This document shows, one piece after another, positions 9,095 through 18,018 of a stretch of 64,000 nucleotides of DNA (position 1 is the stretch's first letter; each line of letters begins with the position of its first letter). The notes under the pieces are model-generated. The model did no database searches, had not been told where the DNA came from, and saw only the letters and a list, made by a program, of their open reading frames with translations. The position numbers and the translations under genes were made by a program. The DNA is taken from contig CAXBML010000010.1 of the NCBI GenBank assembly GCA_963976875.1, forward strand, positions 1 to 64,000, given 5' to 3'. The DNA is from Berkiella_A sp963976875 (GTDB taxonomy: Bacteria > Pseudomonadota > Gammaproteobacteria > Berkiellales > Berkiellaceae).

Positions 9095-10072
9095 CTATCT
9101 GGAAAAATATAATTTTGCAGCCTCTCGAAAATTAACCTTGGGTTTCCAATCTAAAAGCTGCTGCGCTTTTTGGCTATCAATCACCAAAGATTCTGTTAAA
9201 CGATCAACCGCTCTTACCTTACCCAGTAATTTAGCCAAGGCACGTAATAATTTTTGTGGGCACGGCAGTAACCACGAGCGTCCCAACCTTATAGTCTGTA
9301 AATACTGCACCAGATCACTTGTAGACACACTATCTGGATCTGCCACACAAAATAATTGATTTTGCGCTTGAGGTGCGACCAGACAATGTACGATAAAATC
9401 CACTAAATTATCCACAGCAATCATGCTACGCTGATTTCGAATGCCTTTAAACGGTAAGGGCAGATGTGAATCGACCAATTTTAAAAGTCGACGAAAATTA
9501 GCTTGTACTCTAGGCCCGTAGACTAAGGGGGGGCGAATAATGGTCCAGGCCATATTGTGAGCGACGGCTATTTTTTTTAATTGTTGTTCCGCCAACCATT
9601 TGGAACGGCCATAAGCCCCACGAGGGCGCTCGGGTGTTTGTTCATCAAATGCTTTATTCGTTGTATTTTCACCATTGACTTTAATTGTGCTTAAGAATAT
9701 AAAATGTTGTACGCCTTTCTCTGCCGCGGCTTGGGCCAAATTTTGTGTTAACAATGTGTTTTCATGTTGATAAACAACATCACATGCTTTACCCATTTGA
9801 TGAACTTTAGCGGCTAAATGAATAACAATATCAACGCCTGAAAGCAACTCTTTCAGGAGTTTTATCCCACCATAATTTGTTTTCCTATACTCTAAGTTAG
9901 GATGTTTTAAGCGGGGCTGCTTCAAATCGTCATGCTTTACACCGGGACGAGTCGTTTTTTGCCGTCCACAAGCAACAACGTAGTAGCCTTTGTCTAACAA
10001 TAGCTTTGTTAAGTGACGGCCAATGAACCCACTCGCCCCGGTAATTAATACTTTTTTATTTATATTCTGCAT
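9095..10072 (-). CDS. NAD-dependent sugar epimerase/dehydratase (extended SDR)
   Basis: This 325-aa extended short-chain dehydrogenase has the Rossmann motif TGASGFIGRHL near the N-terminus (about 11-21) and a catalytic YGRSK (YxxxK). The lengths and the C-terminal DWKPKVNFREA segment match UDP-sugar 4-epimerases and 4-ketoreductases of the GalE/WbpV/FnlA type. It probably makes or reduces a UDP-N-acetyl sugar for O-antigen or capsule assembly in the cytosol. The ATG overlaps the upstream GT2 stop by 13 bp, so it belongs to that operon. The partner phosphoglycosyltransferase often adjacent to such genes is not visible. Confidence 0.8.
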   Translation of the reverse strand: MQNINKKVLITGASGFIGRHLTKLLLDKGYYVVACGRQKTTRPGVKHDDLKQPRLKHPNLEYRKTNYGGIKLLKELLSGVDIVIHLAAKVHQMGKACDVVYQHENTLLTQNLAQAAAEKGVQHFIFLSTIKVNGENTTNKAFDEQTPERPRGAYGRSKWLAEQQLKKIAVAHNMAWTIIRPPLVYGPRVQANFRRLLKLVDSHLPLPFKGIRNQRSMIAVDNLVDFIVHCLVAPQAQNQLFCVADPDSVSTSDLVQYLQTIRLGRSWLLPCPQKLLRALAKLLGKVRAVDRLTESLVIDSQKAQQLLDWKPKVNFREAAKLYFSR

Positions 10073-10851
10073 AGTTTTGGTTTGACTAAAAACTGTTTGA
10101 CCCTATCGGTTACTTTACATAATGTGAAACGTATTGGGTTAATATGAATGTTTAATTTTTTAGCGGCAAGTAAAATATTTTTATTTTGTTCATAAATATT
10201 TTTCAAACTTTGATTCGATACACCACCCACACGCATTTTAACAAGTGTTTCCGGCAGATATGCTGACTGAATGGCCTCTTTTTCTAAAAACCGCATCATC
10301 AACTCAACATCATTACCTATTTTATAACTTAAATCAAAATGACCATATTGTTGATATACAGATTTGCGCACATAAAAAGTTGGGTGAGGCGGACACCACC
10401 CCTTCGCAAATGCACCTAATTTAAATGGCGAGGATTTAAAATAACGAGTCGTTCTATCGCCTTGTGCACTTTCTTTAAAATAGATTAAATCTGCATAACA
10501 TGCCTGAATATTGGGGGTAGAAAATACTTTTTCAATAGCTTCTATGACTTTTGTATGCATAAATAAATCATCGGCATTTAAAAAACCGATAATATCACCC
10601 GTTGCCAGGGATATGCCTTTATTCATGGCATCATATATGCCTTTGTCTTTCTCTGATACTATCTTACTTACCTGACTTTTATATTTACTTAAAATCTGAG
10701 CCGTATTATCGGTAGAACCACCATCAATCACCAAATATTCTATATCACTGTAAGTTTGGGCTAATACAGACTGTATGGTTTGCTCTAATGTTTTGCCGGC
10801 TTGGTAACAAACCGTAATTACCGTGATTTTGGGTTTTTGTCTTTTAGTCAC
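10060..10851 (-). CDS. Glycosyltransferase family 2
   Basis: This 263-aa GT-A glycosyltransferase has the core ITVITVCYQAGKTLEQTI, then VIDGGSTDNT, which is the nucleotide-binding aspartate region, and FLNADD, the metal-binding DxD-like site. GIYDAMNKGI is characteristic of the WcaA/WfgS-type GT2 subgroup. It is predicted to transfer one sugar to a lipid-linked intermediate at the cytoplasmic membrane. It overlaps the upstream GT4 by 4 bp and the downstream epimerase by 13 bp, showing tight translational coupling. Confidence 0.88.
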   Translation of the reverse strand: MTKRQKPKITVITVCYQAGKTLEQTIQSVLAQTYSDIEYLVIDGGSTDNTAQILSKYKSQVSKIVSEKDKGIYDAMNKGISLATGDIIGFLNADDLFMHTKVIEAIEKVFSTPNIQACYADLIYFKESAQGDRTTRYFKSSPFKLGAFAKGWCPPHPTFYVRKSVYQQYGHFDLSYKIGNDVELMMRFLEKEAIQSAYLPETLVKMRVGGVSNQSLKNIYEQNKNILLAAKKLNIHINPIRFTLCKVTDRVKQFLVKPKLCRI

Positions 10852-11996
10852 TGTATTATTTTCTCATAAAATTGTATCTGCAAGCATCCTATCCTGTCTT
10901 GATAATATGCTTGTGCTTTCTCTCTCGCTTTTTGCGCCATAGCATCATAACGACCGTAATCATATGATTCTCGTACTATAGACTCTATATTGTCAGGGGT
11001 CATCAAGAAACCATTGTGCCCATGCTCAATAAACTCACCCCGAGTACCAATATCAAACCCCATCACAGGCACGCTGTTCTGCATGGCTTCCAGAATAGTT
11101 AATCCAAACGTCTCATAACATAGGCTTGTCTGGAGCAAATAACGGCTTTGTGACAACTCTTTAGAGACAGTAGCCGAATCACACTTGCCTTTAAATAAAA
11201 TATTAGCTTGCTTATATTGCTCTTGTAATTGTTTCAAATCAGGACCATCGCCGATAACAATCAATTTAAAATGTTGGGGCAAATTTTCCCACACAGATAG
11301 TAACAAATCGATACCTTTAGCCGACTCAATTCTACCGATAAAAATATATTGCTTACGCTCAGCCAACCCTAAACTTTGTTGTGGTAGGGGCTCTATAAAA
11401 TTAGGCTTCAAAAATAGCTTTTCTGAGCTCACACCAAAATCTAATAATTTGTTTTTTTGGAATTGTGTTAAGATAAAATAAGCATTGATATATTGCTCAT
11501 ATTTTTTCAAGCTATACCAGTACTGTGCAAAAGCATGTATCAAACTTTGTATATAACTATTTCGATAACACTTATGAATAATACCTGCCCACTTAAATTT
11601 CTTATGGGCACACAGCTCACAAATATTATTTTGCTTAAATAATATCCCGGATAAACACTGATTTCTAAAGTTATGCAATGTTTGTATGACTTTACACCCC
11701 ACTTGCGCGGCGTACTTAAAAATCAAAGGTGTCAGTAATGGAAATTCATTGTGTACATGCAGAATATCGATATTATGTTTCACAATAATATCTTGAATGT
11801 TTTTTGCATGCTGCCTATCACCCCAAATATTTTTAAGAAGACTCAGCGGTTTTAAATCATCATTATTAACAAAATAAGTAAAGACATTTTGCTCACCCAA
11901 AGTGCTTTTAAGAAAATTAACTTCTCGCCGAACAATAATATCTTCTCCCCCCACTAATTGTGAACGGTAAAAATTATGCGCTACCAAGATTTTCAT
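10848..11996 (-). CDS. Glycosyltransferase family 4
   Basis: This 382-aa GT-B retaining glycosyltransferase has an N-terminal acceptor domain starting KILVAHNFYRSQLVGGED and a C-terminal nucleotide-sugar domain with FIGRIESAKGIDLLL and the E-x7-E region ETFGLTILEAMQNSVPVMG. An inserted cysteine cluster (CELCAHKKFKW ... HKCY) in the N-terminal half is seen in a subset of GT4 enzymes and may bind metal. It overlaps both neighbouring genes by 4 bp in the same operon. The substrate cannot be assigned. Confidence 0.87.
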   Translation of the reverse strand: MKILVAHNFYRSQLVGGEDIIVRREVNFLKSTLGEQNVFTYFVNNDDLKPLSLLKNIWGDRQHAKNIQDIIVKHNIDILHVHNEFPLLTPLIFKYAAQVGCKVIQTLHNFRNQCLSGILFKQNNICELCAHKKFKWAGIIHKCYRNSYIQSLIHAFAQYWYSLKKYEQYINAYFILTQFQKNKLLDFGVSSEKLFLKPNFIEPLPQQSLGLAERKQYIFIGRIESAKGIDLLLSVWENLPQHFKLIVIGDGPDLKQLQEQYKQANILFKGKCDSATVSKELSQSRYLLQTSLCYETFGLTILEAMQNSVPVMGFDIGTRGEFIEHGHNGFLMTPDNIESIVRESYDYGRYDAMAQKAREKAQAYYQDRIGCLQIQFYEKIIQ

Positions 11997-13033
11997 TGCA
12001 GAGCCTCGAGGTAACTTTGTACTTGACTCTGATCGCGCAATTCAAAATCAAAATTTTGTGCATTATTGTAAAACAACTGGTAATTTTTTGTCATTTCAAT
12101 CATAGCTTCAAGAAAAGATGCTTCATCCATGGGGTCAAACAATACGCCTGTTTGCGGGTTCAGAACTAAATCAATACTCGCGCCCACTCTGTCTGATGCA
12201 ATAATAGGCAAATGATAATATAAGGCTTCTTCTATCACTAATCCCCAAGGTTCCCTTATAGAAGGTAAAATAAACACATCGTGCTTTTGGTAATATTGGG
12301 CTAATTCCACATGAGGTATATGCCCGAGTATTTGAACATTATTAGGTATATCTTGCATTAATTTAGCTCTTTGGGGGCCATCGCCTATTAAGGTCAAACG
12401 ATAATCCGGCAGCTTTCGAAATGCGTCCAGAAGAAATTTTAAATTTTTCTCTTCTGACAAACGTCCCACATATAAAAACCGGCCTTTGAGTCCAGCATCA
12501 ATCTGTTGTCTGGGTTGATAATGTGTTAACCCTACGCCTAATGTTTTCAAAGCTTGACCTTGGAAACCTAAATTTTCAATTAATTGTAAATGCGGTGTGC
12601 CAGAATAAAAAATTGTAGAGATGCGCTTTAAAAACATTGATTTAATGGTCTTTTTTACACCACGATCCTGGCTTTCATAGATGCTGGATTCTAATGCCAA
12701 ACAATTTTTTTTCTTAAGACATAACAAACTGAACAACCAATATTCAGGCAAATCCCAACCACCCAATATTAACTTGTTAAATTTTATTTTGCGTAATAAT
12801 TTTACAGCGGCTAAACAGCTACTTAATTTATTTCTTTTTTCAAAATTTAAGTGGTTGAGTATAATAAAATCAAAATTTTTCTGCTGCTGCGTAAAATCAG
12901 ACGCTCTAAGACTAGAGGACTCGCCAATAAAAATAACAAAGATATCAAGCGATTCTGCCAACGCATTGTATAAGTTAATCTTGTAAAAACTGGGCAGATG
13001 TGTGACAAATACTGCTTGATAATTTTTTGTCAT
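11993..13033 (-). CDS. Glycosyltransferase family 4
   Basis: This 346-aa GT-B glycosyltransferase is the first gene of the minus-strand block 13033-8104. The C-terminal domain holds LYVGRLSEEKNLKFLL, LIGDGPQR and the donor-binding segment EPWGLVIEEALYYHLPIIASD. The N-terminal domain starts VFVTHLPSFYKINLYNAL, a form seen in O-antigen and capsule GT4s. It overlaps the next gene by 4 bp. Its promoter should lie between 13034 and 13263, close to a MITE-like element. The transferred sugar is unknown. Confidence 0.87.
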   Translation of the reverse strand: MTKNYQAVFVTHLPSFYKINLYNALAESLDIFVIFIGESSSLRASDFTQQQKNFDFIILNHLNFEKRNKLSSCLAAVKLLRKIKFNKLILGGWDLPEYWLFSLLCLKKKNCLALESSIYESQDRGVKKTIKSMFLKRISTIFYSGTPHLQLIENLGFQGQALKTLGVGLTHYQPRQQIDAGLKGRFLYVGRLSEEKNLKFLLDAFRKLPDYRLTLIGDGPQRAKLMQDIPNNVQILGHIPHVELAQYYQKHDVFILPSIREPWGLVIEEALYYHLPIIASDRVGASIDLVLNPQTGVLFDPMDEASFLEAMIEMTKNYQLFYNNAQNFDFELRDQSQVQSYLEALQ

Positions 13034-13082
13034 AATAAACCTTAAATTCCCAACCTCTATGGTTTCCTGAATAGACTCTTAG

Positions 13083-13241
13083 ATGAGCGAAGTGAATCAG
13101 TTCCCTCTGATGGTTTGCTAAGCGGGAACGCAGTGAACCCGGTGAAGGTTACTAATGATTCCTAAAACTTAACAAACCCTCACCAGGCCTACGGCCGCCC
13201 TCTCCCAGTATTGGGAGAGGGAACTGATTCGCTTCGCTTAT
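13083..13241. repeat. MITE-like inverted-repeat element containing a REP-like core
   Basis: Two 26-bp terminal inverted repeats (13083-13108 and 13216-13241) match at 24 of 26 positions; both contain GAATCAGTTCCCTCT on the reading strand. Between them lie a GC-rich stretch and a REP-like unit (about 13178-13220), inverted relative to the copies at 4-52 and 83-127. At 159 bp with no open reading frame it fits a non-autonomous miniature element or a composite palindromic repeat. It lies in the promoter gap between the GT4 gene and the Trm112-methyltransferase gene. No target-site duplication was clear to me. Confidence 0.6.
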
Positions 13242-13263
13242 CACACACTTGAATAGCTACATA

Positions 13264-14382
13264 TCAAGAAATAGGCTTTTTGGTTACAAATAAAGGATAC
13301 GCGCCAATACGGCCCATTGTTTTAGGGCATTTTTCTTCCAACCAATATATCCATTTTAATAATAAGCGACCTGCCAATAACTTATGTATATATATTTTTA
13401 AAAATGGCACATTGACACTGCGCCAAACATATAATTTTGTATTGTATTTGCTTTTAAGTTGCTGACCAAACCAGCTATATGTGTTTGCATAAAAATATAG
13501 CGGTGGTTTTTTCTGACTAAATAGATTAAATGCTCTTTTGACTAATTTAAAAGGCAATAAAAACACCTTCATCAAAGAAGAATTTTTCCCCCAGCTATAA
13601 ACAATCACTGATTGGCCACCAGGTTTGAGCACCCGATATAACTCATCAAAAGCGGATTGTTGCTGTGATTGGGGCACATGGTAAAGTGTGTGCAATGATA
13701 AAACCGTATCCACCTGATCACTTTGCAATGGCAAATTCGTGATATCACATAATATGTAAATACCTTTGTTACCGAGTTTTTCCCTGGCACTTAATAATCC
13801 GGTTAAAGACAGATCGGCACAAATTCTATATTGATAATCTCTAGAATAATTTAAGTATGCAGGGTATTGAATTGGCCCAGATGCCGCATCTAATAAATAC
13901 TTACCTTTTGGGGTAATGTGTTGATGTAACCTTAAGTGACATTGGTTGATGTACTCTTCAGAGACAGAACGTAGATCTTCTGAATCGGTTGCATCTTTAA
14001 ACTGAACCGCTTCTTTTTCGTCTTTTTGCCAACCTATTTGGTCATAAAATGATTTTATCTCTTGCTTAATATCCTCACTCAATGGATCCCCTTGGATTTT
14101 AAACTGAGCGCAATCTTGCACCATTGCAAAATCTGGAAGCAAACACAGAATATCTTGCTGCACAGGATAATAGATATCTTCACCTTCAACCTTTAAAACG
14201 GCCTCATATAATGTGCTCACCAAATTACCATCACCAAAATAGTATTGCCCGCTCTTTATAAGCTGGTTAAATTGCACAACCTCTGTTTCGCTTAAGCGCT
14301 GTAAGTGCTTCCCTGATATTGGGCATTTTAATAATTCCTGTACTTCTGCTGACCCCATTGCAACTGTATTCATAGCACTCAT
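13264..14382 (-). CDS. Class I SAM methyltransferase with N-terminal Trm112-like domain
   Basis: This 372-aa protein begins with a Trm112/YcaR-like small domain (LLKCPISGKHLQRL, about 17-30, then a segment resembling LVSTLYEAVLKVEGEDIYYPV). A SAM-dependent methyltransferase domain follows, with motif I LLDAASGPIQYP (about residue 163), an acidic strand end (CADLS) and VDTVLSLHTLYHVP. This architecture is common in surface-glycan clusters, where the substrate is a sugar or lipid-linked saccharide, though that is not provable here. The gene is divergent from the carbamoyltransferase cassette across a 252-bp gap. Confidence 0.8.
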   Translation of the reverse strand: MSAMNTVAMGSAEVQELLKCPISGKHLQRLSETEVVQFNQLIKSGQYYFGDGNLVSTLYEAVLKVEGEDIYYPVQQDILCLLPDFAMVQDCAQFKIQGDPLSEDIKQEIKSFYDQIGWQKDEKEAVQFKDATDSEDLRSVSEEYINQCHLRLHQHITPKGKYLLDAASGPIQYPAYLNYSRDYQYRICADLSLTGLLSAREKLGNKGIYILCDITNLPLQSDQVDTVLSLHTLYHVPQSQQQSAFDELYRVLKPGGQSVIVYSWGKNSSLMKVFLLPFKLVKRAFNLFSQKKPPLYFYANTYSWFGQQLKSKYNTKLYVWRSVNVPFLKIYIHKLLAGRLLLKWIYWLEEKCPKTMGRIGAYPLFVTKKPIS

Positions 14383-14634
14383 CCAATATCCTAATTTTTC
14401 CTGCTGCGTAGTTTAACAAATTTTAGCTCATCGCCCTAAAATCTCTATTGATTTTAATTTTCTTAAGTTTAGAAACTTATTTTAATCAAGGGCACCCATA
14501 TTATTCCTTATTTTTTTCCTGTTTATTTATTCCAGTTTTTTTAGTTTTTAAAATTTAGCTAGCAAATTACTTTTCTTTGCGACCTTAAGTGTTTAAAATT
14601 GCTCATTGCTTGTATTACTGTTCATGGGTGAACT

Positions 14635-16476
14635 TTGACGACGATTTTAGGAATTTCTGCTTTTTATCATGATAGTGCAGCTGCCTTACTAAAGGACGGA
14701 CATATTGTCGCTGCCGCTCAAGAAGAACGCTTTACTCGAAAAAAGCATGATCCAGATTTCCCCGAACAGGCTATAAAATTTTGCCTCAAGCAAGCGAATT
14801 TGAAAATATCAGATATAGATTACATAGCATTCTATGATAAGCCTTTACTCAAGTTTGAACGATTACTTGAAACCTATTTGGCATACGCCCCCCGGGGTTT
14901 TAAATCTTTTATCCAAGCTATGCCAGTTTGGCTAAAAGAGAAACTATTATTAAAAGCTACTTTGAAAAAATCTTTTGCCAAATTAGCGAACTGTAAAGAA
15001 AAAGATTTACCTCAGTTATTATTTACCCAACACCATCAGTCTCATGCTGCTTCGGCATTTTTTGCCAGTCCTTTTAAAGAAGCTGCTGTATTATGTATCG
15101 ATGGCGTGGGCGAATGGGCCACAACTTCCTGCTGGTTAGGCAGTGGCAATTCACTAAAACCTATTTGGGAAATCCAATTTCCCCATTCTTTAGGCTTACT
15201 TTATTCTGCTTTTACCTATTACACGGGTTTCAAAGTGAATTCTGGTGAGTATAAATTAATGGGATTAGCGCCTTATGGTGAGCCCAAATACGTTGATTTA
15301 ATCTATAAGCATTTAATCGATGTTAAAGAAGATGGTTCGTTCCGGCTCAATATGGATTATTTTAATTATGCAGTCGGCCTCACCATGACTAATGAGAAAT
15401 TCCATAAAATATTTGGTAGCCCGCCGCGTGAGCCTGAAGCAGAAATCACGCAAGATATGATGGATATCGCCCGCTCTATTCAGGTGGTCACTGAAGAAAT
15501 TATCATCAAAATCGCGCGCAACATTAAAAGCGATTTGAAAATATCCAATCTATGTTTGGCAGGTGGTGTCGCACTAAACTGTGTGGCTAATGGCAAAATC
15601 TACCAAGAAAACATATTCGACAATATTTGGATCCAACCAGCGGCTGGTGATGCCGGAGGTGCTTTAGGCGCAGCACTTAGTGCCTGGTATGAATACTTAG
15701 ACAAACCTCGTAGCGCACACGCCTCTGATGATATGCGCGGCAGTTTTTTAGGCCCCAAATTTGCCACCACAGATATTACAGAAGCTTTAGATAAGACTAA
15801 AGCTGTATATAAAGTGTTAGACGATGATATTTTGTTACCCAAGGTTGCAAAACTCTTAGCTGAGGATAATGTTGTTGGTTGGTTCCAATCCCATATGGAG
15901 TTTGGGCCACGTGCATTGGGTGCCCGCTCTATACTGGGAAACCCACAAAGTACTAAAATGCAATCCACTATGAATCTCAAAATCAAATACAGAGAATCAT
16001 TTAGGCCTTTTGCTCCTGTTATCAAAGAAGATAAAGTTTCCGAATGGTTTAACTTTAACGATCCTAGTCCTTATATGCTTATGGTCGCTAATATTCAGGA
16101 GCAGCATAAAAAATCCATGACAGCAGATCAAGAGCAACTATTTGGTATTGAAAAACTCAATATCCCGCGCTCAACGATACCAGCAATAACCCATGTCGAT
16201 TATTCTGCAAGAATACAAAGTGTCTCTACAGAGACTAATCCCCGATATTACAAATTATTAGATCACTTTGAATCTATTACCCAATGTCCCATTTTAATTA
16301 ATACTTCTTTTAACGTCAGGGGCGAACCTATCGTTTGCACACCGTTAGACGCCTATCGCTGCTTTATGCGCACGGAAATGGATTATTTGGTTCTAGAGAA
16401 TGTGATTTTGGCCAAACAAGATCAACCTGCCTGGGAAGAAGCCCATAACTGGCGTGAAGAGTTCGCTTTAGATTAA
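14635..16476 (+). CDS. NodU/CmcH family carbamoyltransferase
   Basis: This 613-aa enzyme transfers a carbamoyl group from carbamoyl phosphate (via carbamoyl-AMP) to a hydroxyl on a sugar or small molecule. The N-terminal ASKHA/Kae1-like domain starts ILGISAFYHDSAAALL and holds the metal site HHQSHAASAF and CIDGVGEW. The C-terminal YrdC-like domain has GWFQSHMEFGPRALGARSI and NTSFNVRGEPIV. The start is TTG, and the family N-terminus begins exactly there; the only nearby upstream ATG runs into a stop. It leads a cassette with SxtJ-like, DUF5989-like and SGNH genes. Decoration of the surface glycan is likely from context. Confidence 0.9.
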   Translation: MTTILGISAFYHDSAAALLKDGHIVAAAQEERFTRKKHDPDFPEQAIKFCLKQANLKISDIDYIAFYDKPLLKFERLLETYLAYAPRGFKSFIQAMPVWLKEKLLLKATLKKSFAKLANCKEKDLPQLLFTQHHQSHAASAFFASPFKEAAVLCIDGVGEWATTSCWLGSGNSLKPIWEIQFPHSLGLLYSAFTYYTGFKVNSGEYKLMGLAPYGEPKYVDLIYKHLIDVKEDGSFRLNMDYFNYAVGLTMTNEKFHKIFGSPPREPEAEITQDMMDIARSIQVVTEEIIIKIARNIKSDLKISNLCLAGGVALNCVANGKIYQENIFDNIWIQPAAGDAGGALGAALSAWYEYLDKPRSAHASDDMRGSFLGPKFATTDITEALDKTKAVYKVLDDDILLPKVAKLLAEDNVVGWFQSHMEFGPRALGARSILGNPQSTKMQSTMNLKIKYRESFRPFAPVIKEDKVSEWFNFNDPSPYMLMVANIQEQHKKSMTADQEQLFGIEKLNIPRSTIPAITHVDYSARIQSVSTETNPRYYKLLDHFESITQCPILINTSFNVRGEPIVCTPLDAYRCFMRTEMDYLVLENVILAKQDQPAWEEAHNWREEFALD

Positions 16477-16499
16477 GCTTAATAACAAGGTGATATAGT

Positions 16500-16901
16500 A
16501 TGCAAGCAAAAACAAGCGACAACAAACAATTGAGAAATTTTGGCTTTATTTTAGCCTCAGGCATTATGATGTTATTCGGTGTTTTATTTCCTTTGTTAAA
16601 ACAAAAACCTTCCTCTATTTGGCCGTGGGCAATAGCCATTGGGTTGTTTTTAATCGCTTTTTTACTCCCCAAAGCGTTAAAGTTAATTTATACCCCCTGG
16701 ATGAAGTTAGGAGAAATTTTGGGGTGGGTCAATACCCGCATTATTCTTGGATTTATATTCTTTTTTATTATGACCCCAATTGGCTTTGTCTTAAAATGTG
16801 TCAAACATGACCCACTGAATCGAACTTTAGATAACAATATCCCCACATATAAAATAAAAAGTGAAAATCAAAAAATTGAGCATATGGAGCGCCCTTACTA
16901 A
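16500..16901 (+). CDS. SxtJ-like small membrane protein
   Basis: This 133-aa protein has three hydrophobic segments (about 14-31, 40-58, 79-99). It is recognisable as an SxtJ-type membrane protein, named after the saxitoxin cluster where it neighbours a carbamoyltransferase. Its role is unknown; it may anchor or aid the carbamoyltransferase at the membrane. It starts 23 bp after the carbamoyltransferase stop. Its TAA stop shares one base with the ATG of the next small gene, which implies coupled translation. Family assignment is from pattern memory, not a search. Confidence 0.75.
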   Translation: MQAKTSDNKQLRNFGFILASGIMMLFGVLFPLLKQKPSSIWPWAIAIGLFLIAFLLPKALKLIYTPWMKLGEILGWVNTRIILGFIFFFIMTPIGFVLKCVKHDPLNRTLDNNIPTYKIKSENQKIEHMERPY

Positions 16902-17053
16902 TGGTAGATTTACTGATTGATTTATGGCAATTTATGCGTATGAGAAAGAAATTTTGGCTTGCCCCTATCATGGGCTTACTTGTCTTACTGGGTGCATTAG
17001 TGGTCTTTACCCAAGGCTCTGCTGTTGCGCCGTTTATTTATACTTTATTTTAA
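16901..17053 (+). CDS. DUF5989-like 50-aa membrane protein
   Basis: This is a short 50-residue frame, MVDLLIDLWQFMRMRKKFWL at its start and ending GSAVAPFIYTLF. It has one amphipathic basic N-terminus and a single hydrophobic helix. It matches what I know of the DUF5989 family, which almost always follows SxtJ-like and carbamoyltransferase genes. The start overlaps the preceding stop by one base (TAATG). It is easily missed because of its size. The strict family ending, one-base overlap and context support it as a real gene; its function is unknown. Confidence 0.8.
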   Translation: MVDLLIDLWQFMRMRKKFWLAPIMGLLVLLGALVVFTQGSAVAPFIYTLF

Positions 17054-17069
17054 ATAATGAAGTATTAAT

Positions 17070-18014
17070 ATGACTAGCAGTATATTTGAGCGCCATCCCA
17101 AACTAACATTGTGTGGCGTCGTTATTACCTTGAGCCTAGCAACTGTATGTGGCCTTGAGAAAATAGCCCAATCATTTGGCTTAGGTAAAGTTGTTGTCTA
17201 TGAAACAAGCCCTGTCTACGGCTATAGACCTATTCCTAATCAAGACGCCAGCCGAAACAAAAATACGGTATTACGATTTAATAACTTAGGCTTAAGAGCA
17301 GATACAGATTGGGATCTTACCCAACCACAGAACAAAATATTATTTTTAGGCGATTCTGTCACCTATGGTGGCAGCTATATTGCCAATTCTGAACTCTTCT
17401 CTACTATAGCCATTAAAAATCTCAAAAACTGGCAAAGTGCCAATGCTGGGGTTAATGCCTGGGGTGTATTAAACGTACATGCATTAGTCAAACAAATGGA
17501 TTTTCTTCCTGCGGATGTCTATGTGAGCGTATTCCCAGAAGGCGATTTTTATAGAGGGCTGATGCGTATTGGTGGCCAACCTTTTTGGAGTCAAACACCT
17601 AAATATGCGCTAGAAGAGCTATGGCAATACCTAGCCTATAAGGTCAACCTAAAGAAAACCTGGTCGCAGACTCAAACATCACTCTCTAAATCAAGTCAAA
17701 CACGTGCTGTTGAACTGGCGGCTTTATCCATAAAAGATTTGAACACCTATTTTGATAACCACCAGAAAAAACATTTACTTTATATTTCACCCTCACGTAG
17801 TCAAATGCAGGGCAAAACAACTATCAATACCGAGATTAAACAAGCATTAAAAAAATACAATATTGAAGTGGTGTACATTAAAGACAAACTAGAAGAGCGT
17901 AACATCGAAAATATTGATGCGTTGTTCCACGATGAAATCCATTTAACCAAAGCAGGTCATCGAGTTTGGGGTGATATTATAGCCAACGATATTGCAAAAA
18001 TCACATCCAGCTAA
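17070..18014 (+). CDS. Membrane-anchored SGNH/GDSL-type hydrolase
   Basis: This 314-aa protein has an N-terminal signal anchor (about 10-30) and a periplasmic SGNH fold. Block I is FLGDSVTYGG with the likely nucleophile Ser96. The C-terminal block V, HDEIHLTKAGHRVW, carries the Asp-x-x-His pair. Such enzymes act as esterases or acyltransferases on sugars. It lies 16 bp after the DUF5989-like gene in the carbamoyltransferase cassette, so a role in trimming or adding ester groups on the glycan is reasonable but inferred. The block II and III Gly/Asn residues are less clear. Confidence 0.78.
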   Translation: MTSSIFERHPKLTLCGVVITLSLATVCGLEKIAQSFGLGKVVVYETSPVYGYRPIPNQDASRNKNTVLRFNNLGLRADTDWDLTQPQNKILFLGDSVTYGGSYIANSELFSTIAIKNLKNWQSANAGVNAWGVLNVHALVKQMDFLPADVYVSVFPEGDFYRGLMRIGGQPFWSQTPKYALEELWQYLAYKVNLKKTWSQTQTSLSKSSQTRAVELAALSIKDLNTYFDNHQKKHLLYISPSRSQMQGKTTINTEIKQALKKYNIEVVYIKDKLEERNIENIDALFHDEIHLTKAGHRVWGDIIANDIAKITSS

Positions 18015-18018
18015 ACAT

